5,199 nucleotides of DNA from Ilumatobacteraceae bacterium. GTDB lineage: Bacteria > Actinomycetota > Acidimicrobiia > Acidimicrobiales > Ilumatobacteraceae. The position numbers and the translations under genes are program-made. The notes under the pieces were generated by a model. The model did not search any database. It was not told where the DNA came from and was given only the letters and a program-made list of their open reading frames with translations. This document shows positions 1 to 5,199 of this stretch, in pieces. Positions within the stretch are counted from its first letter, which is position 1. Each line of letters starts with the position of its first letter. The stretch lies in contig JAENVT010000511.1 in assembly GCA_016650435.1 (NCBI GenBank), positions 1 to 5,199 on the forward strand, given 5' to 3'.

Positions 1-2088
1 GCCGTCGATCCCGACTTCAAGGTCAACGGATACGTCTATCTGTACTTCACTCGGCCGAGCCCAGGAGCTCCTGGCGGCTGTGTCAATCGGGTCAGTCGGT
101 TCACGATGACCGGCGACGCGATCGATCCGAACAGCGAGATCATCCTCGTCGACAACATCTCGTCGAACGCCGGCAATCACAACGGCGGCGATCTCGAGAT
201 CGGCGGCGATGGGTTCTTGTACATCTCGGTGGGCGATGCGGGCGCCGACCCGCGCGGCGATTCCAGCCCCAACAATGCTGCCCAAGACCTCAGCTTGCTG
301 AACGGAAAGATCCTGCGTGTCGTGCCGTCGACGGGCGAGCCGGCGCCTGGGAACCCGATCAGCGGAGCTGGCAGCGAAAGCTGCCGGATTCGTGGAAACA
401 CCCCGTTGACTCCGACAACGAGTTGCCAGGAGCTCTATGCGTGGGGACTGCGCAACCCGTTCCGTTTCGCGTTCGACCCCAACACCGGTCCGGATCGCTT
501 CTTCATCAACGACGTCGGGCAGAGCGCTCACGAAGAGATCGACCAGGGCGGAATCGCACTCAACTACGGATGGCCGATCCGCGAGGGTTTCTGTCCCCTC
601 GGGGGGAGCCAGCCATGTGCACCCGCCCCCGCCGGGTTCACCGATCCGCTCACGGACTACCCGCGCACCGTTGGTCAGGTCATCACTGCCGGTGCCTTCA
701 TTCCCGATGGTCACTGGCCGGCTGAGTACGACGGTGGTTACCTGTTTGCCGACGCCGGCAGCGGAAACATGTGGCTGCGCCATCGCGACGGCTCGATCGA
801 CTACGCCGCTCCTTTCGCCACCGATGTCGCTGGCATCGCCGACATGGCCTTCGTCACCAACACCGAGAGCATCGCGTTGTACTACACGATGACGGGTGGT
901 CAGGTGCGCAAGATCAGCCGTCCGACGGTTCCGTTCGTGGCGCCTGGCGCGCTTTCGTTTGTCGCCGTACCTCCGGGCACCCGGGTGCTCGATACCCGGC
1001 TTGCCTCGGCGGGTGACAAGCGGGTTCGAGCCAACACCACGCGTTACGTGCCTATGGGGGTCGACCCGGCAGTGACCAAGGCCGTGCTGGTCAACTTCGC
1101 GTTCGTCGCGCCCACTACCTCGGGATTCCTCACAGCTTGGGCCGGCCGAAGTGCTCGTCCGGTTGCGTCGAATCTCAACGCGTTCCCCGGCGAGGTCGTC
1201 GCCAACTCGGCAGTGGTGCCTGTCGATGCGAACGGCGGGATCTTGATCTACGCCTTCTCACCCGCGCACGTCGTGATCGACCTGCTCGGCTACTTCAACG
1301 CTGCCCCCGGTGCCGTCAGTGGGGGCAGGTTCGTGGCCGTCGCGCCGAATCGAATCAGTGACACACGACTGCCGGTCTCGGCGACCAACCAGTTCACGCG
1401 CGGCGTCGGGGCGCAACTGCCGTTCGTGCGCGTTCCAGTGGCCAGCCGCGGTGGCATGCCGGCAGTCGCGGCCATGGATGCGGCTGTTCTCGTTGTCACG
1501 GCCGTGACTGCAGCCGATACCGGAGGTGGGTTCCTCAGCGCGAGCCCTGGGGGTTCTCCGTTCTCCGGGTCGTCGCACCTCAACACGAACGGCTTCGGTG
1601 ACATACGCGCCAACCTTGTCGTCGTGCCTGTGGGCGCCGATGGCACCGTCGACTTCCACACGCTGTCGGTGCCCGATGTCGTGGTCGATGTCGCCGGCTA
1701 CTTCACTTCCGCGGCCGTACCCAGCGCGACCGTTGGCCGGTTCCATGTGATTCAGCCGTTCCGCGAGGTCGACACCCGCATCCCGCTCGGCTTCGGTCGC
1801 ATGCCGGGTGAGGCAACTCGCACAATCGATCCCACCACCGTCCCGGCCAATGCGTCGGCTATGGCTCACAACATCACCATCGTCGACAACAGCACACCCG
1901 GCTTCGTCACGCCGTACCCCGGCGGAACCCTGCCGGTGGTGAGTGCCGGCAACACCAATGCTGCCGGCCAGATTCACGCAGTGTTGTCGTTCACCCAACT
2001 CAGCGCCGCGCCGGCGACGATGAGCTACTACACGCTGATGAACACCGACCTCGTGGTCGATACTCCCGGCTATTTCGAAGGTGGCTGA
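1..2088 (+). CDS. PQQ-dependent glucose/sorbosone dehydrogenase-family protein with three C-terminal GYF-type repeats (5' partial)
   Basis: The frame is open from base 1, so the true start, and probably a signal peptide, lie upstream; the ATG at 106 is internal. The 695 visible residues split in two. Residues 1 to about 305 match the GSDH six-bladed propeller family (soluble PQQ sugar dehydrogenases and YliI-like aldose dehydrogenases). NHNGGDLEIGGDG...YISVGD carries His60, which aligns with the catalytic base of soluble glucose dehydrogenase. YAWGLRNPFRFAFDP carries Arg151 at the PQQ-contacting position, and DVGQ..EEID, NYGWP (188-192) and ITAGAFIPDG follow in family order. The family oxidises sugars or related alcohols outside the cytoplasm with PQQ and calcium; the substrate here cannot be told. 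Residues 320-692 are three tandem modules, probably for surface or carbohydrate attachment (inference). Several cysteines in the propeller could form disulfides, which fits secretion. There is no LPXTG signal or C-terminal membrane helix; the protein ends GYFEGG. No PQQ synthesis genes are visible. The family call is firm; enzymatic activity is not proven. Confidence 0.9.
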   Translation, partial: AVDPDFKVNGYVYLYFTRPSPGAPGGCVNRVSRFTMTGDAIDPNSEIILVDNISSNAGNHNGGDLEIGGDGFLYISVGDAGADPRGDSSPNNAAQDLSLLNGKILRVVPSTGEPAPGNPISGAGSESCRIRGNTPLTPTTSCQELYAWGLRNPFRFAFDPNTGPDRFFINDVGQSAHEEIDQGGIALNYGWPIREGFCPLGGSQPCAPAPAGFTDPLTDYPRTVGQVITAGAFIPDGHWPAEYDGGYLFADAGSGNMWLRHRDGSIDYAAPFATDVAGIADMAFVTNTESIALYYTMTGGQVRKISRPTVPFVAPGALSFVAVPPGTRVLDTRLASAGDKRVRANTTRYVPMGVDPAVTKAVLVNFAFVAPTTSGFLTAWAGRSARPVASNLNAFPGEVVANSAVVPVDANGGILIYAFSPAHVVIDLLGYFNAAPGAVSGGRFVAVAPNRISDTRLPVSATNQFTRGVGAQLPFVRVPVASRGGMPAVAAMDAAVLVVTAVTAADTGGGFLSASPGGSPFSGSSHLNTNGFGDIRANLVVVPVGADGTVDFHTLSVPDVVVDVAGYFTSAAVPSATVGRFHVIQPFREVDTRIPLGFGRMPGEATRTIDPTTVPANASAMAHNITIVDNSTPGFVTPYPGGTLPVVSAGNTNAAGQIHAVLSFTQLSAAPATMSYYTLMNTDLVVDTPGYFEGG
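958..1296 (+). repeat. C-terminal protein module, copy 1 of 3
   Basis: Residues 320-432 of the dehydrogenase. The copy opens with FVAVPPGTRVLDTR, has a central GFLTAWAGRSARPVASNLN segment and ANSAVVPVDANGGILIY, and closes with HVVIDLLGYF. Similar DTR...GYF modules are common in secreted actinobacterial proteins, often at the C-terminus of enzymes and sometimes in tandem. I know of no firmly established function. The predicted pattern is short beta strands with conserved small and hydrophobic residues. This is the best-preserved copy. Confidence 0.8.
1330..1704 (+). repeat. C-terminal protein module, copy 2 of 3
   Basis: Residues 444-568 of the dehydrogenase. It opens FVAVAPNRISDTR, nearly matching the start of copy 1, continues with GGFLSASPGGSPFSGSSHLN and ANLVVVPVGADGTVDFH, and closes DVVVDVAGYF. 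It is about 12 residues longer than copy 1, with the extra length lying between the DTR and GFL motifs. A linker of roughly 11 residues rich in Gly, Ala and Ser separates it from copy 1. Confidence 0.8.
1741..2076 (+). repeat. C-terminal protein module, copy 3 of 3 (diverged)
   Basis: Residues 581-692 of the dehydrogenase, ending three residues before the stop. It keeps the framing motifs (FHVIQPFREVDTR at the start, DLVVDTPGYF at the end) and the central GFVTPYPGGTLPVVSAGNTN. It loses the AN-x-VVVPV-x-x-x-G stretch, replaced by HAVLSFTQLSAAPATMSYY. It is clearly homologous to copies 1 and 2 but more divergent. Confidence 0.72.
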
Positions 2089-2092
2089 TCGG

Positions 2093-2098
2093 TAGCCT
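2093..2098 (+). promoter_or_regulatory. Putative -10 box of a leaderless nadE promoter
   Basis: TAGCCT fits the actinobacterial -10 pattern TANNNT. It ends 7 bases before the GTG start at 2106, which would place the transcription start at or within a base of the start codon. No Shine-Dalgarno sequence sits at a usual distance; the nearest purine run, GAAGGTGG at 2078-2085, is about 20 bases upstream and inside the preceding gene. No clear -35 element is visible. Inference from spacing and pattern only. Confidence 0.45.
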
Positions 2099-2105
2099 TG
2101 ATGCC

Positions 2106-3827
2106 GTGGCCAGCCTGCGCATCGCCCTCGCCCAACTGAATCCAACCGTCGGCGACCTCGACGGCAATGTCGCCAAGATCGTCGCCGCCTACGACCTAGC
2201 CGAATCTGCAGGATGCGACATCGTCGCGTTCACCGAGTTGGCAATCACCGGCTATCCGCCGGAGGACCTCGTGTTGAAGGCCGGGTTCGTGGCCGACAAC
2301 CTCGAGGCTCTCGCCAAGGTCGCCGCGCACACCGGGCGGTGCGCCGCCGTGGTCGGATACGTCGCCGCTGACCGCGACATCTACAACGCCGCGGCGATGT
2401 GTGCCAATGGCGAAGTCGTGGGCACCTATCGCAAGCGGCTGTTGCCGAACTACGCGGTGTTCGACGAGGCTCGCTACTTCACTCCCGGCGATGCCAGCGA
2501 CCCGTACGAGTTGTATGTGATCGGCGGCGTGAAGGTCGGCATCAGCATCTGCGAAGACGTGTGGAGCCCGACGGGGCCATTGGCCGAGCAAGCCGCCGGT
2601 GGCGCTGAGTTGAACATCAACATCAACGGCTCGCCGTACCACTTCGACAAGGCGTCAGACCGCGAACGGATGCTGGCGACTCGCGCCGCCGATGCCAGTT
2701 GCGCGCTCGTCTACGTCAACCAGGTGTGCGGCCAGGACGAGTTGGTGTTCGACGGCGGATCGGTGGTCTTCGATGCCGACGGTCGGCTCGTTGCTCGCGC
2801 CGCGCAGTTCGTCGAGGAACTGATGATCACCGATCTGCATATCGAGCCGGTCTATCGCAAGCGACTGCTTGACCCGCGCGGTCGGCGTACCGAAGTCGAG
2901 ATGCCACTCGTCCACGTGTCGGACGCTTCGCTCGGGCGCGATATCACGCCCTCCGCTGCCAGAATCGCGCCCACGTTGGCGCCGAACGGTGAGTTGTACG
3001 AGGCATTGGTCTTGGGCACCGGCGACTACGTGCGCAAGAACGGTTTCACCGATGTCGTCATCGGTCTGTCCGGCGGCATCGATTCGACCCTCGTGGCGTG
3101 CATCGCCGTCGACGCGTTGGGTGCCGATCACGTGCATGGCGTATCGATGCCATCGCGCTATTCGAGTGACGGGTCGAAGACCGACGCCGCTGATCTGGCG
3201 GCCGCCTTGGGCATCGACTTCCGAACGATTGCGATCGAGCCGGCGTTCAGCGCGTATCTCGACATGACCAGCGAATCGTTTGCCGGCAAGCCCGCTGATC
3301 TCACCGAGGAGAACCTGCAGAGCCGGGTGCGCGGTGCGACGTTGATGGCGCTGTCGAACAAGTTTGGCTGGATGGTGTTGACCACCGGCAACAAGAGCGA
3401 GATGGCGGTCGGGTACTTCACGCTGTACGGCGACTCGGTCGGTGGGTACGGAGTGATCAAAGACGTATTGAAGACACGTGTGTACGACTTGTGCCGCTAC
3501 TACAACGAGCGCGTCGGACGCGAGGTCATCAGCGAGAGCGTCATCGTCAAGCCGCCGTCAGCCGAGCTGCGACCCGACCAGCGCGACGACCAGAGCCTGC
3601 CTGCGTACGAAGTGCTCGACCCGATCCTCCAACTGTATGTCGAAGAGGATCGCACCGCATCCGAGATCATCGAACTCGGTCACGACGAGGCCTTGGTTCG
3701 CCGCATCACCCGCCTCGTCGACGTGATGGAGTACAAACGCCGCCAGTGCCCACCCGGTGTGCGCGTCAGTGTGAAGGCGTTCGGCAAGGACCGTCGCCTC
3801 CCGATCACCAACGGCTACCGCGGCTGA
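2106..3827 (+). CDS. nadE: Glutamine-dependent NAD+ synthetase
   Basis: Complete, 573 residues. It catalyses the last step of NAD+ synthesis in the cytoplasm: nicotinic acid adenine dinucleotide is adenylated by ATP and amidated with ammonia released from glutamine. Residues 4 to about 265 form a nitrilase-fold glutaminase with the expected Glu-Lys-Cys triad: E44 in FTELAITGYPPEDL, K110 in YRKRLLPNYAVFDEARYF and C149 in GISICEDVW. Residues about 285-573 form the synthetase domain, with the ATP-pyrophosphatase loop LSGGIDST (321-328), TTGNKSEMAVGY, the YGDSVGGYGVIKDVLKT segment, PPSAELRPDQRDDQSLP, and a C-terminal CPPGVRVSVKAFGKDRRLPITNGYR. The length fits the roughly 550-580 residue two-domain class, shorter than the roughly 680-residue mycobacterial enzyme. 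GTG at 2106 is chosen because MASLRIALAQLNPTVGD begins exactly at the nitrilase fold and the -10 box spacing supports it; the ATG at 2101 is out of frame. The gene starts 17 bases after the dehydrogenase stop. No disabling change is seen. Confidence 0.97.
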   Translation: MASLRIALAQLNPTVGDLDGNVAKIVAAYDLAESAGCDIVAFTELAITGYPPEDLVLKAGFVADNLEALAKVAAHTGRCAAVVGYVAADRDIYNAAAMCANGEVVGTYRKRLLPNYAVFDEARYFTPGDASDPYELYVIGGVKVGISICEDVWSPTGPLAEQAAGGAELNININGSPYHFDKASDRERMLATRAADASCALVYVNQVCGQDELVFDGGSVVFDADGRLVARAAQFVEELMITDLHIEPVYRKRLLDPRGRRTEVEMPLVHVSDASLGRDITPSAARIAPTLAPNGELYEALVLGTGDYVRKNGFTDVVIGLSGGIDSTLVACIAVDALGADHVHGVSMPSRYSSDGSKTDAADLAAALGIDFRTIAIEPAFSAYLDMTSESFAGKPADLTEENLQSRVRGATLMALSNKFGWMVLTTGNKSEMAVGYFTLYGDSVGGYGVIKDVLKTRVYDLCRYYNERVGREVISESVIVKPPSAELRPDQRDDQSLPAYEVLDPILQLYVEEDRTASEIIELGHDEALVRRITRLVDVMEYKRRQCPPGVRVSVKAFGKDRRLPITNGYRG

Positions 3828-3833
3828 GCCGGA

Positions 3834-3856
3834 CTTGGCGCAAGCAGCGCGCCGAG
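3834..3856 (+). terminator. nadE: Possible hairpin terminator of nadE
   Basis: Starting 6 bases after the nadE stop, 3834-3841 (CTTGGCGC) pairs with 3849-3856 (GCGCCGAG). This gives 8 base pairs including one G-U, around a 7-base loop. No T-run follows, so it would be a T-less terminator of the kind often proposed in GC-rich actinobacteria, or simply a stabilising 3' hairpin. Chance GC-rich pairing cannot be excluded. Confidence 0.4.
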
Positions 3857-3895
3857 CCTTGGCCCCAGGTCAGCCAATGCGACGCCGGTTCCTTC

Positions 3896-4019
3896 CGAAT
3901 CGTCCGTGACGATATGCGCGCCCGGCCCGGGATGTGCCCGGGCGCGGGAATACGCCTGGGATTGCCGAAATCGCACCCGGTGGGTCGTCGGGAGGGTTCG
4001 TTTCGTCACGGACGATTCG
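3896..4019. repeat. Perfect 17-bp inverted repeat flanking a 90-bp spacer between convergent genes
   Basis: The left arm 3896-3912 (CGAATCGTCCGTGACGA) is the exact reverse complement of the right arm 4003-4019. The pairing stops at both ends (3895/4020 and 3913/4002 do not pair). The left arm lies 68 bases beyond the nadE stop. The right arm encodes the last four residues of the transporter (ANRP) and contains its stop codon at 4006-4008. The spacer holds a further GC-rich palindrome. No target-site duplication is visible at the outer edges and no transposase is present, so a mobile element is not supported. A bidirectional termination or structured 3' UTR element is the likeliest role. Confidence 0.75.
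3917..3946. terminator. GC-only palindrome, possible bidirectional terminator
   Basis: Bases 3917-3925 (CGCGCCCGG) pair perfectly with 3938-3946 (CCGGGCGCG) around a 12-base loop. A competing fold pairs 3925-3931 (GCCCGGG) with 3937-3943 (CCCGGGC) around a 5-base loop. Both are strong and made only of G-C pairs. The element lies between two convergent genes and could fold in either transcript, which suits a shared terminator. There is no T-tract on either strand. It sits inside the spacer of the larger inverted repeat. Confidence 0.45.
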
Positions 4020-5199
4020 CGAGGGGTGGGAGCGTCTGGGATCGCCGGGGCTCCGACAACGAGATGGTCACCACCGCGATAAGCGCAAAGACCGTGGCCA
4101 TCGCCGCTGGCCAACCGATGCCGTGGCTGGTGTACAGCCGCGTCGCGGGTACCGACATCACGGCGCGCCCAATCGTGTCGACGCCGATCAACAATCCGAG
4201 GCCTCGCGCCGGTGATCCTGGAATCAGACCGGTTCCCAACGAGATCGCGCTGACGACGGAGAACTCGAAGCCGAGCACACCGACCGCGAGGAGGGCAACG
4301 CCGAGCACGAGGTGGTGGTGGCCCAGTGCCAAACCGGCGCTGGCAGGGACCATCAACGCCGCGCCGACAGCGACCGAACGCCGCTTGCCCCATCTATCGG
4401 TGAATCGGGCGACCGAGAGCGTAGCTACCAACTCACCGGCGCCGAGCAGGAACGTGACTGCCGACAGGCCAGCTGGCGTCAACCCGAACTCATCTTCCAG
4501 CCAACTGCCGAACGTGACGATCAGGGCGTGGCTGGCTGCGGTGATCGCGAATCCCGACAGCAGAACGAGCCAACCGCGCGAAACCAGTCGGCCGGTGGCT
4601 CTGGCGGCAGCGGCGATGCGATGCTCGTCGGTCGGCGAGTCGATTCGACCGACGACGACGACAGCCATCACGATCATGGCCGCGGCACCGCTGAGATACC
4701 CGACCCTCCAGTTCGTGGCCGCCGTGACGAGACCCATTGCGCTGACGCCGAGCAGGAGACCAAAAGCCCACGACACCTCGATCAGACCGGTCACCTTCCC
4801 GCGTCGTTCGTATGGGACGTGGTGAGCGATCCACGTACCGATGCCGAGGTAGAACGTTGTGTTTCCCTGGCCAAGGATCACTAGTGCAACGGTCAGCATC
4901 GCGACGCCCTGGGTTGCCGCGGCGAGACACGTCCCGATGATCGCTGCCGAGAGCCCGACGGTGACGGCGCGGCGGGCGCCAAGACGATCGACCACCCTTC
5001 CGATCATCGGCGAGCAGAGACCGAACAGCTCGGAGATCGCGATCGCCACGCCGATGTCGGCGAGTTTCACATGCAAGCCCCGGGCGATCGTGGCGATGAA
5101 CGGCCCGACGAAGCGGTAACAAGCGTTGGAGGTCATGCGCGCCGTGGCGAACACGGTGAGATCCCGGCGGACCTCTGGCGCGTATGAATCATCCAAGAC
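4006..5199 (-). CDS. Major facilitator superfamily (MFS) transporter (5' end at or beyond window edge)
   Basis: The minus-strand frame runs from the window edge to a TGA at 4006-4008, giving about 396 residues from the TTG at 5196. That TTG could be the start, but the codon before it is also open, so the true start may be outside. The next in-frame ATG (5136) falls inside the first helix and is unlikely. About twelve hydrophobic segments can be traced, roughly at residues 14-38, 46-66, 77-97, 98-120, 133-157, 164-184, 208-230, 243-263, 273-292, 294-322, 330-352 and 359-381. The MFS signature GRVVDRLGARR (66-76) lies between helices 2 and 3, and its internal-duplication partner ARFTDRWGKRR (263-273) between helices 8 and 9. 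ERRGKVTGLIEVSWAFG (130-146) leads into helix 5. A charged cytoplasmic loop (about 185-207) joins the halves. This looks like a proton-coupled effluxer or uptake carrier of the arabinose-efflux/DHA type; the substrate is not predictable. It converges on nadE with no overlap. Confidence 0.9.
   Translation of the reverse strand, partial: VLDDSYAPEVRRDLTVFATARMTSNACYRFVGPFIATIARGLHVKLADIGVAIAISELFGLCSPMIGRVVDRLGARRAVTVGLSAAIIGTCLAAATQGVAMLTVALVILGQGNTTFYLGIGTWIAHHVPYERRGKVTGLIEVSWAFGLLLGVSAMGLVTAATNWRVGYLSGAAAMIVMAVVVVGRIDSPTDEHRIAAAARATGRLVSRGWLVLLSGFAITAASHALIVTFGSWLEDEFGLTPAGLSAVTFLLGAGELVATLSVARFTDRWGKRRSVAVGAALMVPASAGLALGHHHLVLGVALLAVGVLGFEFSVVSAISLGTGLIPGSPARGLGLLIGVDTIGRAVMSVPATRLYTSHGIGWPAAMATVFALIAVVTISLSEPRRSQTLPPLANRP

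Noticed and set aside
106..2088. ATG at 106 as the real start of the dehydrogenase
   Set aside because: Bases 1-105 in the same frame encode AVDPDFKVNGYVYLYFT and onward, which fits the conserved GSDH propeller strand preceding this point. The gene therefore begins upstream of the window.
1258..2145. Long minus-strand open frame (295 codons) opposite the repeat modules
   Set aside because: It lies fully antisense to well-supported repeat-module coding sequence. Its translation is rich in Arg, Gly, His and Asp with no recognisable domain, which is typical of a shadow frame in GC-rich DNA.
3896..4019. A 124-bp miniature transposable element (MITE) with 17-bp terminal inverted repeats
   Set aside because: No target-site duplication is visible outside the arms, one arm is part of the transporter coding end, and no second copy is present in the window. 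A terminator-type structure is simpler.
3815..4393. Minus-strand open frame covering the gap between the convergent genes
   Set aside because: It overlaps the end of the transporter in a different frame and the end of nadE. Its translation is low-complexity and Arg-rich, with no family resemblance.
3491..4825. Long plus-strand open frame (444 codons) across the nadE end, the gap and the transporter
   Set aside because: It overlaps nadE in another frame and runs antisense to the MFS gene. The product is Arg/Pro/Thr-rich with no domain, while both overlapped genes have clear family motifs. The frame is open because of GC bias.
1..5199. A coordinated redox/NAD gene cluster or defence system
   Set aside because: PQQ enzymes do not use NAD, nadE is a housekeeping gene with its own likely promoter, and the transporter is convergent. 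There are no nuclease, toxin, helicase or reverse transcriptase motifs.

Overview
This is a GC-rich bacterial window with three real genes. Two face right and the third faces left. The window cuts the first gene at its 5' end and runs into the 5' end of the last one. The strong GC bias, the tandem GYF-ending repeats on a secreted enzyme and an apparently leaderless GTG start after a TANNNT box all suggest an actinobacterium, perhaps in or near the Acidimicrobiia. That placement is inference; no rRNA or other marker gene is present.

Bases 1-2088 (+) encode most of a predicted secreted PQQ-type glucose/sorbosone dehydrogenase (GSDH family). Its beta-propeller domain is followed by three tandem copies of a roughly 112-125 residue module. 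Each copy opens with a (R)xxDTR motif and closes with a [VI]D-x-x-GYF motif. After 17 bases comes nadE (2106-3827, +), a complete glutamine-dependent NAD+ synthetase with an N-terminal nitrilase-type amidase domain and a C-terminal ATP-pyrophosphatase domain. Its start looks leaderless, with its own -10 box at 2093-2098, so it need not be co-transcribed with the dehydrogenase.

Bases 3828-4005 separate nadE from a convergent gene. The segment holds a hairpin just after the nadE stop, a very GC-rich palindrome, and a perfect 17-bp inverted repeat (3896-3912 / 4003-4019) whose right arm contains the stop codon of the opposite gene. This is the part of the window least explained by ordinary genes. 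A bidirectional terminator or a structured 3' UTR is the simplest reading.

Bases 4006-5199 (-) encode a 12-helix major facilitator superfamily transporter whose frame is still open at the window edge.

The three genes do not form an obvious pathway. The shared theme of redox and NAD metabolism is probably coincidental. I see no mobile element, CRISPR array, tRNA or rRNA, and no convincing novel system. The most interesting points are the enzyme-plus-repeat architecture and the inverted-repeat structure between the convergent genes.
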